64,000 bases of DNA from an uncultured Alloprevotella sp. (GCA_944320745.1 CALUIN010000044.1:1-64000), one strand, 5' to 3'; counted from the stretch's first letter, positions 25,095 through 35,283 are shown. Notes: generated from the sequence alone by a model not told the origin. Numbers and translations: made by a program.

Positions 25095-28000
25095 ATGGAA
25101 AAGATACAGAAAGTTTTGTTGTTAGGTTCCGGCGCTCTGAAGATCGGCGAAGCAGGCGAATTTGACTATTCCGGTTCGCAGGCGCTGAAAGCTTTGCGCG
25201 AAGAAGGGATTGAGACCGTATTGATAAATCCAAACATCGCCACCGTACAGACAAGCGAGGGCGTTGCTGACCATATCTATTTCCTTCCGGTGACCCCATT
25301 TTTCGTAGAAAAGGTCATTCAGAAAGAGAAACCGCAAGGGATTATGCTGGCTTTCGGTGGTCAGACAGCATTGAACTGCGGTGTGGAACTGTTCAAGAAA
25401 GGTATCTTGGAGAAATATGGCATACGCGTGCTGGGCACGCCGGTGCAGGCCATCATGGATACTGAAGACAGGGAATTGTTTGTGGAGCGGCTCGATGAAA
25501 TTAATGTAAAGACCATTAAGAGCGAGGCCTGCCAGAACATAGAGGAATCGCTGAAGGCGGCCAACGACCTGGGCTATCCGGTCATCCTGCGTGCCGCATA
25601 CGCCTTGGGCGGATTGGGATCCGGTTTTTGTGACAATGACGATGAATTGCGCAAACTGGCGGAGAAGGCGTTCTCTTTCTCACCTCAAGTCTTGGTTGAG
25701 AAAAGTCTGAAGGGATGGAAAGAGATAGAATACGAGGTAGTACGCGATAGTTTTGACAATTGCATTACGGTATGCAATATGGAAAACTTCGACCCTCTTG
25801 GCATACATACCGGCGAGAGCATTGTCATCGCTCCCTCCCAGACGCTGACGAACCACGAGTATCATAAGTTGCGCGAATTGTCCATCCGCATAGTCCGCCA
25901 TATCGGGATTGTGGGAGAATGCAATGTGCAGTATGCCTTTGATCCGAACTCTGAGGATTATCGCGTCATCGAAGTCAACGCCCGCCTGAGCCGCTCGTCC
26001 GCTTTGGCCTCCAAGGCGACCGGCTATCCCTTAGCCTTCGTAGCTGCAAAGCTGGGCTTAGGTTATGGCTTGTTTGACTTGAAGAACTCGGTAACGAAAA
26101 CGACAAGCGCATTCTTCGAGCCTGCCCTGGATTACGTAGTATGCAAGATTCCGCGCTGGGACTTGGGCAAATTCCGCGGCGTGGACCGGGAATTGGGATC
26201 CAGCATGAAGTCTGTCGGCGAAGTAATGGCTATCGGCCGGACGTTCGAGGAAGTCATACAGAAAGGACTTCGCATGATCGGCCAGGGGATGCACGGCTTT
26301 GTTGATAACAAGGAAATCAAGATAGAGAACGTCGACGAAGCGCTGCGCGAACCGACAGATAAACGTATATTCGTTATTGAAAAGGCATTAGCCGCTGGAT
26401 ATACCGTTGAGCAGATCCATGAGCTGACGAAGATTGATAATTGGTTCCTGTACCGGCTGAAGAACATTCACGACATGGACCAACAGCTTCACAAATTCAA
26501 CGACGTGAAGCAAATAGGAAAGGATTTGTTGCTTCAAGCCAAAATCCTCGGCTTTACCGATTTCCAGATTGCCCGTGCGCTGGGTATGGAGCAGGACATG
26601 GAAATGGAACAAGCCATCATGCAGATACGTAGTTACCGTAAAAGCTTGGGCATCATTCCTTGTGTCAAACAAATTGATACGCTGGCAGCAGAATATCCCG
26701 CGCAAACGAATTACCTTTACCTCACATATAGCGGAGTGGCAAACGACATCTCGTTCGAGCAAGATGGCCATTCGGTCGTAGTCTTGGGCTCGGGAGCCTA
26801 TCGTATCGGTTCCTCTGTTGAATTTGACTGGTGCGGGGTGCAGGCCTTGAATACGATTCGCCGCGAAGGATACCGGAGCGTCATGATTAATTACAATCCG
26901 GAAACCGTGTCGACGGACTACGATATGTGCGACCGGCTCTATTTCGACGAGTTAACGTTCGAGCGGGTCATGGATATCCTGGACTACGAGCGTCCCTATG
27001 GCGTTATCGTATCTACCGGCGGTCAAATTCCTAACAACCTGGCCTTGCGCTTGGACGAGCAGCACGTTCCACTATTGGGAACACAAGCGCAATATATCGA
27101 CAATGCGGAAGACCGCGAGAAATTTTCCGAAATGTTGGGCCGCATCGGCGTGGATCAGCCCGAATGGAGCGCGCTCACGTCTATGGATGAAATCAACAAA
27201 TTCATCGACCGGGTAGGGTTCCCCGTATTGGTTCGTCCTTCTTACGTTTTGTCGGGGGCTGCCATGAACGTATGTTCAAATCGAGACGAGTTGGAACGCT
27301 TCCTAAAGTTGGCAGCCAATGTGTCGAAAAAGCATCCTGTAGTCGTTAGCCGATTCCTGCAACACGCCAAAGAGGTAGAAATGGACGCTGTAGCCCGCGA
27401 CGGGGAAATTATTGCGTATGCAATTTCTGAACATATCGAATTTGCCGGCGTACACTCCGGAGATGCCACAATACAGTTCCCTCCGCAGAAACTCTATGTA
27501 GAGACGGCGCGTCGTATCAAGAAAATCTCCAAGAAAATTGCGCATGAACTGCACATCAGCGGGCCATTCAACATCCAATTCTTGGCGCGTGAGAACGAAA
27601 TCAAGGTGATAGAATGCAACCTGCGCGCCTCCCGTTCCTTCCCGTTTGTCAGCAAGGTTCTGAAGATAAACCTTATCGAATTGGCCACGCGCATCATGCT
27701 GGGGCTGCCAGTTGAGAAACCGGCGAAGAGCTTGTTCGACCTTGATTATGTCGGAGTGAAAGCCTCGCAGTTTTCCTTTAACCGCTTGCAGAAGGCTGAC
27801 CCCGTACTGGGTGTGGATATGGCATCAACCGGCGAGGTTGGATGCCTGGGAGAAGACTCGCGTGCAGCCTTGCTGAAGAGCATGTTGTCCGTAGGACATC
27901 GCATACCGAAGAAGAATATCTTGCTTTCAACGGGCGACGGCAAACAAAAAGCCGAGATGCTGGCAGCATCGCGCATGCTCGTAGAACATGGATACAAACT

Positions 28001-28313
28001 CTACGCGACGGGAGGTACAAGCAGGTATCTGACCGAAAACGGTATCGAAAACACGCTGGTATATTGGCCCAGCGAAATGGGACAGCAGCCCCAGGCACTC
28101 GAGATGCTGCACCGCAGAGAAATAGACATGGTGGTAAACGTCCCCAAGAACCTTTCGACCGGAGAACTCACAAACGGATATAAGATCCGCCGAGCCGCCA
28201 TAGACCTCAACATACCTCTGATCACCAATGCACGTCTGGCTTCAGCGTTCATCTACGCCTTCTGCACCCTTTCGCTGGACGACCTGGACATTAAGAGTTG
28301 GCAAGAATATTGA
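25095..28313 (+). CDS. carB: Carbamoyl-phosphate synthase large subunit
   Basis: Makes carbamoyl phosphate from bicarbonate, ammonia and two ATP. The 1072-aa protein is a tandem of two ATP-grasp synthase halves (starting LLLGSGALKIGEAGEFDYSGSQ and VVLGSGAYRIGSSVEFDWCGVQ) with an oligomerisation region between them and a C-terminal MGS-like allosteric domain (YATGGTSRYL). The EFDYSGSQ wording is closer to that of eukaryotic CAD than to E. coli CarB. It ends the operon, and a strong terminator follows 63 bases later. Confidence 0.97.
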   Translation: MEKIQKVLLLGSGALKIGEAGEFDYSGSQALKALREEGIETVLINPNIATVQTSEGVADHIYFLPVTPFFVEKVIQKEKPQGIMLAFGGQTALNCGVELFKKGILEKYGIRVLGTPVQAIMDTEDRELFVERLDEINVKTIKSEACQNIEESLKAANDLGYPVILRAAYALGGLGSGFCDNDDELRKLAEKAFSFSPQVLVEKSLKGWKEIEYEVVRDSFDNCITVCNMENFDPLGIHTGESIVIAPSQTLTNHEYHKLRELSIRIVRHIGIVGECNVQYAFDPNSEDYRVIEVNARLSRSSALASKATGYPLAFVAAKLGLGYGLFDLKNSVTKTTSAFFEPALDYVVCKIPRWDLGKFRGVDRELGSSMKSVGEVMAIGRTFEEVIQKGLRMIGQGMHGFVDNKEIKIENVDEALREPTDKRIFVIEKALAAGYTVEQIHELTKIDNWFLYRLKNIHDMDQQLHKFNDVKQIGKDLLLQAKILGFTDFQIARALGMEQDMEMEQAIMQIRSYRKSLGIIPCVKQIDTLAAEYPAQTNYLYLTYSGVANDISFEQDGHSVVVLGSGAYRIGSSVEFDWCGVQALNTIRREGYRSVMINYNPETVSTDYDMCDRLYFDELTFERVMDILDYERPYGVIVSTGGQIPNNLALRLDEQHVPLLGTQAQYIDNAEDREKFSEMLGRIGVDQPEWSALTSMDEINKFIDRVGFPVLVRPSYVLSGAAMNVCSNRDELERFLKLAANVSKKHPVVVSRFLQHAKEVEMDAVARDGEIIAYAISEHIEFAGVHSGDATIQFPPQKLYVETARRIKKISKKIAHELHISGPFNIQFLARENEIKVIECNLRASRSFPFVSKVLKINLIELATRIMLGLPVEKPAKSLFDLDYVGVKASQFSFNRLQKADPVLGVDMASTGEVGCLGEDSRAALLKSMLSVGHRIPKKNILLSTGDGKQKAEMLAASRMLVEHGYKLYATGGTSRYLTENGIENTLVYWPSEMGQQPQALEMLHRREIDMVVNVPKNLSTGELTNGYKIRRAAIDLNIPLITNARLASAFIYAFCTLSLDDLDIKSWQEY

Positions 28314-28376
28314 TCTTAGTCCGCGAGAAATGTCTGCTAAAGGCAGAAGAGCGAACTTCTAATTTGAATACTATAG

Positions 28377-28415
28377 GAGGCTGTGCCGTAATTTATATAC
28401 TTACGGCACAGCCTC
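28377..28415 (+). terminator. Terminator of the carAB operon
   Basis: GAGGCTGTGCCGTAA pairs perfectly with its complement around a nine-base A+T loop. The T-rich tail is modest (GTATTATG). Confidence 0.8.
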
Positions 28416-28534
28416 GTATTATGTAGTTATAATTAACTCACATGGGGTATTGATGCCACGCACAGAGGCCGCCATTCGACAAACGAAAGGGATGGAAGAC
28501 AGCCGTGCAGGACGCGGGCTAAAATGCTGGGCAC

Positions 28535-28592
28535 ACAAAAATAGCGCAAAACTCAGCTTTTGTTTAAGCTGTAGCTTTGCACTATTTGTAAG
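28535..28592 (-). terminator. Hairpin downstream of tRNA-Thr
   Basis: AAATAGCGCAAA and TTTGCACTATTT pair with one mismatch around an inner CAGCTT/AAGCTG stem; the minus strand continues into TATTTTTGTG. It may end the tRNA transcript. The other bases of 28416-28652 show nothing recognisable. Confidence 0.45.
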
Positions 28593-28652
28593 TTCTGATT
28601 ATCCCGTAAATCTCTTATTTTGACGATTTCAGGATAAATTCACTCTCCGTTG

Positions 28653-28726
28653 AGCCTCTTGTCGGATTCGAACCAACGACCCCGAGATTACAAATCACGT
28701 GCTCTGGCCAACTGAGCTAAAGAGGC
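28653..28726 (-). tRNA. tRNA-Thr (anticodon UGU)
   Basis: The minus strand folds into a full cloverleaf: acceptor GCCTCTT/AAGAGGC, D arm GCTC/GAGC, anticodon loop TTTGTAA (UGU, threonine), five-base variable loop and T arm GTTGG-TTCGAAT-CCGAC. The anticodon stem has one U-U mismatch (positions 29-41). The discriminator is U and CCA is not encoded. About 100 bases of leader separate it from its promoter. Confidence 0.95.
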
Positions 28727-28837
28727 GGGTGGGTAAGCTCTCTGCATCGCGCCGCTACAACCAACTACCTTTGCTGCGGTCAAGCCCTGGAGGATTCGAA
28801 GGGAGCTGGCCGTGCAGCACTTACCCGTTTGTGCCTG

Positions 28838-28869
28838 CAAAAGTAGTAATTGTTTTTTTATTACCCAAA
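28838..28869 (-). promoter_or_regulatory. Consensus promoter for tRNA-Thr
   Basis: On the minus strand TTTG (28869-28866), exactly 20 bases, then TACTTTTG (28845-28838): a full match to the Bacteroidetes TTTG-N19-21-TAnnTTTG consensus, reading towards the tRNA. Confidence 0.8.
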
Positions 28870-28945
28870 TCTTGTGGGGAATTTCTTTCAAATATGTCGT
28901 TTTAATAGGATTAAGTCCTATACCTAGTAGAGAAGAAAAAGCAAT

Positions 28946-28983
28946 ATGCCCTCTTCGTTCAAATACATAAACGGAGAGGGCAT
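28946..28983 (-). terminator. Terminator of the nqr operon
   Basis: A 14-bp stem (ATGCCCTCTTCGTT and its partner, one G-U) with a 10-base loop lies 24 bases past the nqrF stop; the minus strand continues into ATTGCTTTTTC. Confidence 0.85.
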
Positions 28984-29007
28984 TAGGATGATGGAGATAC
29001 GTCGGTT

Positions 29008-30282
29008 TTATCCTCCGAAATTATCGTACATCACACTCTCGGGATCAACGCCCAAGTTGTAAAGCATATCGAGAACTGCCTTCGACATGGGGCCAGGACC
29101 ACACATGTAATACTCTATATCTTCAGGGGTCTCATGGTCCTTAAGGTAAGTCTCATAGATTACCTTGTGTACGAAGCCAGGCGTATATTTTACGCCTGCT
29201 GCATCGGCAGCCGGGTCTGGACGGTCCAAAGCCAAATGGAAGGAGAAGTTGGGAAACTCCTTCTCCAAATCCAGGAAGTCCTGAAGATAGAAAACTTCAT
29301 TCAAGGCTCTGGCTCCGTAAAAGTAAGACATTTTTCTGTCAGTTGTGTGTAACGTCTTTGTCATGTGCATGATCTGCGCACGGAGTGGAGCCATACCTGC
29401 ACCGCCGCCTATCCACATCATTTCCTTCTTGGAATTAAATATGGGATGGAAGTCACCATAGGGACCACTCATAATAACCTTGTCGCCTGGTTTCAACGTA
29501 AAGATATAGGACGACGCTATACCCGGCATGACGTCTTGGAAGCCACCGCCTTGGTCTTTTGGCTTAAAGGGTGGGGTGGCAATTCTCACGGTCAGCATAA
29601 TACGGTCGCCTTCCGCCGGGTAATTGGCCATAGAATATGCACGGATTGTCGGTTCGGTATTCTGGCATTTCAGCGAGAAAAGTCCAAAGCGTTCCCACGA
29701 GGGAAGGTATTCCTTGCCGATTAATTCCTTGTCAATGTCCTTATCATAGTCCATCGTATAGGTCGGAATCTTAATCTGGGCGTAGGATCCGGGGATGAAA
29801 TCCATGTGTTCACCAGGAGGCAGAGCAACGATAAATTCCTTGATGAACGTGGCTACATTCTTGTTGGAAATTACCTCGCATTCCCATTCTTTTACGCCAA
29901 GTACTGATTCGGGCACTCTTATCGAAAGGTCTCCCTTGACTTTGCATTGGCAGCCCAGCCGATAGTGTTCCTTGATTTGTTTGCGGGTGAAATGCCCCTT
30001 TTCCACATCGAGAATCTCTCCGCCGCCCGACGTTACTTGGCACTTACATTGACCGCAGGAACCCTTGCCACCACAGGCTGACGAGAGATAAATGCCATTT
30101 TCCGAAAGAGTAGTCAGCAGACTTGAACCTTGGTTTACGCTGACTTTCTCCTTGTCGTTAATTGTTATAGTGACCTTTCCGCTCGGAGTAAGGTAACGTT
30201 TTGCCAGAAGTAGTATGGCCACCAATATAATGATGGTACCTAAGAATACGCCGATGCTGGCCAGTATAAAGTTGATGTCCAT
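29008..30282 (-). CDS. nqrF: Na+-translocating NADH:quinone reductase subunit F
   Basis: Electron-input subunit of Na+-NQR: oxidises NADH through FAD and a 2Fe-2S cluster. The 424-aa protein has one N-terminal membrane helix (about 5-27), the cluster ligands Cys70, Cys76, Cys79 and Cys111, a flavin-binding RAYSMANYP and a pyridine-nucleotide segment GGGAGMAPLRAQI, ending in YDNFGG. It is the last gene of the operon. Confidence 0.97.
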   Translation of the reverse strand: MDINFILASIGVFLGTIIILVAILLLAKRYLTPSGKVTITINDKEKVSVNQGSSLLTTLSENGIYLSSACGGKGSCGQCKCQVTSGGGEILDVEKGHFTRKQIKEHYRLGCQCKVKGDLSIRVPESVLGVKEWECEVISNKNVATFIKEFIVALPPGEHMDFIPGSYAQIKIPTYTMDYDKDIDKELIGKEYLPSWERFGLFSLKCQNTEPTIRAYSMANYPAEGDRIMLTVRIATPPFKPKDQGGGFQDVMPGIASSYIFTLKPGDKVIMSGPYGDFHPIFNSKKEMMWIGGGAGMAPLRAQIMHMTKTLHTTDRKMSYFYGARALNEVFYLQDFLDLEKEFPNFSFHLALDRPDPAADAAGVKYTPGFVHKVIYETYLKDHETPEDIEYYMCGPGPMSKAVLDMLYNLGVDPESVMYDNFGG

Positions 30283-30315
30283 TCTTCTAAGATTTAGTAT
30301 AGGTGCGAATTTGTT

Positions 30316-30942
30316 TTAGATGCTGAGTCCGGAGAAGCACATGAAGGCCATTGCCATCAAACCGACTGTGATGAAAATGATGCCAAGGCCTTGCAGAGGT
30401 TTCGGAACATCGGCATAAGCCATTTTTTCCCGGATAGCCGCCAACGCAACGATTGCCAAGGTCCAGCCAATGCCGGCACCTAAGGCGTAGACAAAGGTGT
30501 CCCCCAGGCTGCTTATGGCCTGCGAACTTGTGGCCGGGTCCATCTGTATTCTTTGCTGCATAAAGAGGCTGGCCCCCATGATGGCGCAGTTCACGGCAAT
30601 CAGCGGGAGGAAAATTCCCAAGGCATTATATAGAGTAGGAGAGAAGCGCTCCACGACCATTTCAACCAACTGCGTAATGCCGGCGATCACGGCTATAAAC
30701 AGGATGAAAGACAAATACGTAAGATCCGTTCCGAACAGGCCGTCCTCCGCCAGGATTTTTGTCTGTAACAGGTAGTCCACAGGAACCGTAACCAGCAGTA
30801 CGAACGTCACGGCTATGCCCAATCCCAAAGACGTCTTCACATTCTTGCTCACAGCCAGGTATGAACACATTCCCAAGAATGAAGCGAATATCATGTTGTC
30901 CACGAAAATGGAGCGGACAAATAAACTCAACGCATGTTCCAT
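30316..30942 (-). CDS. nqrE: Na+-translocating NADH:quinone reductase subunit E
   Basis: Integral membrane subunit of 208 aa with six predicted helices and charged [10 protein letters not shown]-type repeats (here [13 protein letters not shown]) and [10 protein letters not shown], the half-repeats shared with NqrD and RnfA/E. It contributes to the membrane core through which electrons and Na+ pass. The position between nqrD and nqrF is canonical. Confidence 0.96.
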   Translation of the reverse strand: MEHALSLFVRSIFVDNMIFASFLGMCSYLAVSKNVKTSLGLGIAVTFVLLVTVPVDYLLQTKILAEDGLFGTDLTYLSFILFIAVIAGITQLVEMVVERFSPTLYNALGIFLPLIAVNCAIMGASLFMQQRIQMDPATSSQAISSLGDTFVYALGAGIGWTLAIVALAAIREKMAYADVPKPLQGLGIIFITVGLMAMAFMCFSGLSI

Positions 30943-30978
30943 ATTAATAGTGTGTGATAATGAAAATCAAATGTGCAA

Positions 30979-31608
30979 TTAGGACTTAATATCTTTGTTG
31001 ACGGCACGATGTACGCCAATCACAATACCCAGCAGGATGAGCGCCATTGCCGGCATAGTCATCATGCCGTTATTCACATAACCGGCATCATATGCCCCCT
31101 GCGGGATAATTGTATATCCCAAGAGCGTCCCCGAACCCAGCAGTTCGCGGACCGCACCGATAACCACCAGAATCCAAGCGTAGCCCAAGCCATTGCCGAT
31201 ACCGTCCAGAAAACTCTCCCAAGGCTTGTTCATCATGGCAAAGGCTTCGAGACGGCCCATGAGAATACAGTTGGTAATGATAAGGCCGACGTACACGCTT
31301 AACTTTACGCTCACGTCGTATGCGAAAGCCTTCAGCACCATGCTGACCACGGTAACCAGCGCGGCTACAACGACAAGTTGAATAATAATACGGATGCGGT
31401 TGGGGATGGTTTTTCGGATAATGGAGATTATCACGTTGCTAAACGCCGTGATCACAGTGACGGACAATCCCATGACTATTGCAGGTTCCAGCTGGGCAGT
31501 AACGGCCAGCGCCGAGCAGATGCCCAGGATCTGTATCATAATCGGGTTATCCCCATTCAGCGGTGCTGTGAGAATTTGTCTATTGTCTTTTGAAAATAAC
31601 TGGCTCAT
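30979..31608 (-). CDS. nqrD: Na+-translocating NADH:quinone reductase subunit D
   Basis: Membrane subunit of 209 aa, paralogous to NqrE (IQILGICSALAVTAQLEPAIVMG and LIITNCILMGRLEAFAM half-repeats). Its start overlaps the nqrC stop by four bases (31605-31608), so translation is coupled. Confidence 0.96.
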   Translation of the reverse strand: MSQLFSKDNRQILTAPLNGDNPIMIQILGICSALAVTAQLEPAIVMGLSVTVITAFSNVIISIIRKTIPNRIRIIIQLVVVAALVTVVSMVLKAFAYDVSVKLSVYVGLIITNCILMGRLEAFAMMNKPWESFLDGIGNGLGYAWILVVIGAVRELLGSGTLLGYTIIPQGAYDAGYVNNGMMTMPAMALILLGIVIGVHRAVNKDIKS

Positions 31609-32300
31609 AGATTCTGCTTTTTCTTGTTCAGGAAATTCTTATACATTTTCAAATAATCCGAAATCATGGCGTTCACTCCGTTGGTCGTAAGCGTAGCTCC
31701 AGAAATGCCGTCGCACTGCACCTCGGGATGTTCCTGTTTCGAGCCGAACTTGACAACGGAGAGGTAGTTGCCCTCTGCATCATGTATCTTTTTGCCTTTG
31801 AACTCACTCTGGAAATCCGCTTCCGCGATGAGTGCGCCCAAACCGGCAGTCTCACTTTCGTGGCTGAAATAAGCGCCGTAGACCGTCTCGCAATCGTCGT
31901 TGAGCGCCAGATACCCCCAAATGGTTCCCCACAAGCCTTTTCCAACCATCGGAAGGACGTACTTGGTTTCGCCGTTAATCTGACATACATAGACCGGCAA
32001 CTGCGGTTTACCGATGTCCTTGCGCTTCACCTTGAAGCCCCCGGATTCGCTGACCACATTGCCCAATGTGTCCACAATGGGGTCGGCCACGACCACTTGC
32101 TTATACTGAGATTCCACCTGGGCCTTCTCAGGCTTAAGATTCAAGGAGGCCAGTATCTGTTTCTGCTGGTCTATCCGTTCGTTTGCCTCTGATGGGGCCT
32201 TCAGTGCTGATGACACAAATGCCAGCAGGAACGCCACGATGACTACAACCACACAGGCGTAAATTATTGTATAGATATTGCTGTTCGTATTCAGTTTCAT
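31605..32300 (-). CDS. nqrC: Na+-translocating NADH:quinone reductase subunit C
   Basis: FMN-carrying subunit of 231 aa with one N-terminal membrane helix (IYTIIYACVVVVIVAFLLAFV). The motif DGISGATLTTNGV contains the Thr to which FMN is covalently attached by ApbE-type flavin transferases. No apbE is in this window. Confidence 0.97.
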   Translation of the reverse strand: MKLNTNSNIYTIIYACVVVVIVAFLLAFVSSALKAPSEANERIDQQKQILASLNLKPEKAQVESQYKQVVVADPIVDTLGNVVSESGGFKVKRKDIGKPQLPVYVCQINGETKYVLPMVGKGLWGTIWGYLALNDDCETVYGAYFSHESETAGLGALIAEADFQSEFKGKKIHDAEGNYLSVVKFGSKQEHPEVQCDGISGATLTTNGVNAMISDYLKMYKNFLNKKKQNL

Positions 32301-32312
32301 GGTCTTTTACAT

Positions 32313-33473
32313 TTAAGCTTTATGGGAACGGCGAACGCGGCGGCTGATGTTGCGTTGCACTACGCAATAGTCAATAAGAGGAGCGAACATGTTCATGAAA
32401 AGGATAGCGAGCATCATGCCCTCAGGATAGCCGGGATTCAGTACGCGGATAGAGATGGTCAACGCACCTATTAAGAAGCCATAGTAGAATTTTCCGGTTT
32501 CCGTACGCGCGCTGGTTACGGGATCCGTAGCCATAAATACAGCGCCAAAGCAGAATCCGCCCAAAATAAGATGTTCATACCAGGGCACTTGTGCTGCTGC
32601 AGAGTCCATGCCAGAGATGTTGAACAGCCAGCCGACTACGGCTCCGCCGACAAATACGCTCAGCATGGTACGCCACGAGGCGATACGCGTCCAGAGCAAA
32701 ATTACGGCTCCGATAGCAATTGCGATGACGCTCGTTTCACCGACCGAACCCGGCATCAGGCCAGTAATCATGTCTTGTACGGGCATCGTGATTTCCTGGC
32801 CGGCACCCACCAAGCTCAGGGGCGTGGCCATGGTGAAAGCATCAGGCAGGTCACAGCCCAGTCCGCAAATCGCGTTCTGGCTGACCCAGATAGAGTCGCC
32901 CGTCATTGCCGACGGATAGGCGAAAAACAAAAATGCACGCGCAACGAGTGCCGGGTTAAAAATGTTCATACCCGTTCCGCCATATATTTCCTTGGCAAGG
33001 ATGACGGAGAATGCCACAGCCAAAGCCAGCATCCAGAGCGGACAGCTCACGGGCACGATCATCGGAATGAGCAGTCCTGTGACGAGGTAACCTTCCTGAA
33101 TTTCTTCATGCTTCCACTGGGCCACTATGAACTCAATGCCTAAACCGACGATGTAGGATACGAGGATTTTCGGCAGCAAGGCCAAGAATCCATAGAAAAA
33201 CATAGCCCAGAAACCGGCTTCAACGCCTGCGGCATGGTAGTTCTGGTAACCGATGTTGTACATACCGAACAGCAATGCGGGCAGGAGTGCTATCACGACG
33301 AAGGACATGATGCGCTTCGAGTCGATGGCATCGTGAATGCTTACGCCTACGGACGATGTTCTGTTCGATACGAGCAGAAAACTCTCAAATCCCTCAAATA
33401 CGGAATGGAAGTTCTTCAGTTTTCCGCCTTCCTCGAAGTTAGGCCTTATCTTGTCTAGAATTTTTTTAATCAT
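32313..33473 (-). CDS. nqrB: Na+-translocating NADH:quinone reductase subunit B
   Basis: Large membrane subunit of 386 aa with about ten hydrophobic helices. It carries covalent FMN and riboflavin; DAFTMATPLS fits the D-x-x-S/T-x-A-T flavinylation pattern. The NMFAPLIDYCVVQRNI C-terminal segment is typical. It lies 12 bases before nqrC and 40 bases after nqrA. Confidence 0.97.
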   Translation of the reverse strand: MIKKILDKIRPNFEEGGKLKNFHSVFEGFESFLLVSNRTSSVGVSIHDAIDSKRIMSFVVIALLPALLFGMYNIGYQNYHAAGVEAGFWAMFFYGFLALLPKILVSYIVGLGIEFIVAQWKHEEIQEGYLVTGLLIPMIVPVSCPLWMLALAVAFSVILAKEIYGGTGMNIFNPALVARAFLFFAYPSAMTGDSIWVSQNAICGLGCDLPDAFTMATPLSLVGAGQEITMPVQDMITGLMPGSVGETSVIAIAIGAVILLWTRIASWRTMLSVFVGGAVVGWLFNISGMDSAAAQVPWYEHLILGGFCFGAVFMATDPVTSARTETGKFYYGFLIGALTISIRVLNPGYPEGMMLAILFMNMFAPLIDYCVVQRNISRRVRRSHKA

Positions 33474-33513
33474 GATTATCTGTTTCTTGATTGGATAATG
33501 GATGTGGCGGGAA

Positions 33514-34869
33514 CTATGCGTTTTCTTTTCTCAGGATGTCCAGTCCTTCGCGGACAATGCGTTGCAGCTCCAGCTTTGAAGAGTCAATGAACTCAGCTAC
33601 GGCAAAGTCTTCCGGTGCTACTTCATAAATCCCCAATTCCTCCTGCTTGTCAATGTCTCCGGTGATGATTGCTTTGACGAGGTAACTGGGATAGATATCC
33701 ATGGGGAACACCTTTTCGTACTCCGCGCTCATAATCATGTGGCGTTGACCGCCTTTGATGCGGCAGTCCAAGTCATATTCCTTCTTCTTGCCAAAAATCC
33801 AAGAGAAGTAGCTGCGGCTGACCGAGAAGTCCTTGAGACGGGGAGCAATCCATCCCAAGACCTCATGGACGTCATCGCCTTCCGGGATCGCACAAACTTC
33901 GGCAGAGAATGCGCCGACGAAGTCGTCCAGTCCGCTTTTGCGGCCCACTAGCGGATTCCCGTTGATGATGCGCGTGTGCGCAGCGTCCCCGTACAGCAGA
34001 CCGGCCAGCAGGGTCTGCATGGCTGTACCTACCGGCGTTTCCACGTATTGTGGTGACTGTATGCGCGAACCTGCGACGGCCAGGCGCCGTGTCAGATTAA
34101 CCCTTCCCGTGCGCGCCAACTGTCCTATCAATATGGCTATCTCAGCTTGAAGAGTCCACACTACGTCCCCCTTGTTGATGGGGCAAATGTGATTAATCTG
34201 CACGCCCACGTTGCCCGACGGGTTCGGACCAGTAAAGCCGTACACTTTGGCTTCGACGTTCGCCAGGTAATCTTCACACTCCTGCTCCGGGCAAATGCCG
34301 ATGTTTACGGGAGCGATTTTGGAAAGCAGCCGAATGCCCGCCTTAAAATCGTCCTCTCGACCCTTGCAGACCACGCTAAAGTCGGCCGCCAGCGGCATTT
34401 TGCTGAAAAGGGAAATGTAGATGGCTTCCGGCTTGATTTCCGGCGAAGCTATCACGTCGTAGGGGCGCTGTCGCATAAAAGCGAACAAACCAGATTTCAG
34501 CAAATAGTCCACCGCTTCTGTTGCCGTGACTTTTGCGACATCCACCGAGCCGAAGTCTTCAAACTCCTGCTCCTTGTCAGCAAGAATGCGGATTTGTTCC
34601 AGTTTACGCCGTTCACCACGCACAATTTTCATCACGACGCCGCTGACCGGTGCGATAATATGTACGCGCTCCGTGGCTTTGTCTACAAGCAACGGGGTGC
34701 CCACCTTGACATGTTCACCTTCTTTTGTACACAAGCGGGGCGTGATGCCGTGATAATCCTCTGGCAGGACGGCATACTCTCCCGCAATTCCAATAACCTT
34801 CAGATTGGGCTGGGCCTTGCCCTCCAGGTTCAAGTCCAATCCTTTCTTGATCTTATACAGTTGCTCCAT
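33514..34869 (-). CDS. nqrA: Na+-translocating NADH:quinone reductase subunit A
   Basis: First subunit of the complex, 451 aa, peripheral on the cytoplasmic side and associated with quinone binding. The start at 34869 (MEQLYKIKKGLDLNLEG) is the family start. The frame is open further upstream to 35148, but that extension is not family-like and lies beyond the -7 box at 34894. RnfC-like sections are PRLCTKEGEHVKVGTPLL and HICPINKGDVVWTL. Confidence 0.97.
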   Translation of the reverse strand: MEQLYKIKKGLDLNLEGKAQPNLKVIGIAGEYAVLPEDYHGITPRLCTKEGEHVKVGTPLLVDKATERVHIIAPVSGVVMKIVRGERRKLEQIRILADKEQEFEDFGSVDVAKVTATEAVDYLLKSGLFAFMRQRPYDVIASPEIKPEAIYISLFSKMPLAADFSVVCKGREDDFKAGIRLLSKIAPVNIGICPEQECEDYLANVEAKVYGFTGPNPSGNVGVQINHICPINKGDVVWTLQAEIAILIGQLARTGRVNLTRRLAVAGSRIQSPQYVETPVGTAMQTLLAGLLYGDAAHTRIINGNPLVGRKSGLDDFVGAFSAEVCAIPEGDDVHEVLGWIAPRLKDFSVSRSYFSWIFGKKKEYDLDCRIKGGQRHMIMSAEYEKVFPMDIYPSYLVKAIITGDIDKQEELGIYEVAPEDFAVAEFIDSSKLELQRIVREGLDILRKENA

Positions 34870-34893
34870 TGAGTTAATATATAGATTTCCTTG

Positions 34894-34901
34894 CAAAATT
34901 A
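34894..34901 (-). promoter_or_regulatory. -7 element (TAATTTTG) of the nqr operon
   Basis: Exact TAnnTTTG match 25 bases upstream of the nqrA start; no clear TTTG at the -33 position. It supports the 34869 start. Confidence 0.55.
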
Positions 34902-35220
34902 CTGAAATAAATCGGTTTCGCATCTCCGATGGCATTAAAAAAGATATACGTTCGGGCGGCCCGCCAGCGACGCACTTGCAGGCATCATTCAACACCAGAG
35001 GCCGGCATGCTGCGCCAGCACATGTCGTGTTCCGAACTGTGCGCGGACAGCTGAGCCGTATGTCGCCGAATACGCAGCCTAGGCTCGTCGCGACGGGGCC
35101 TATTCCGGTAAAAACGAGGCCAAGCCCCGTACTGCGCGTCTCATGCAAGGCGCGCCCCTCAAAACATGCAGGCGTATTGCTGGCTTAGGAGCGAGGGGGC
35201 AGTTCGCACCGAAGCTACAG
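34902..35220. other. Spacer between nqrA promoter and rpsP terminator
   Basis: About 320 bases, G+C-rich in the middle. I see no gene, RNA or repeat in it. Confidence 0.5.
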
Positions 35221-35223
35221 AAA

Positions 35224-35261
35224 AAGTCCGACACGGAGTCAAGGACTTCCGTATCGGACTT
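35224..35261 (-). terminator. Terminator of rpsP
   Basis: AAGTCCGACACGGA pairs with TCCGTATCGGACTT (one G-U); T-rich runs flank it on both strands. It lies 23 bases past the rpsP stop. Confidence 0.88.
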
Positions 35262-35283
35262 TTTATCTTTCTGGTTGAAAGTG

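Noticed and set aside
28780-28815. A GGATTCGAA stretch upstream of tRNA-Thr that could be a second tRNA T-loop
   Set aside because: Neither strand forms a T stem, acceptor stem or anticodon arm around it.
32830-32870. NqrB flavinylation motif DAFTMAT as an aberrant site
   Set aside because: It fits the D-x-x-S/T-x-A-T pattern accepted for covalent flavin attachment, so it is not unusual.
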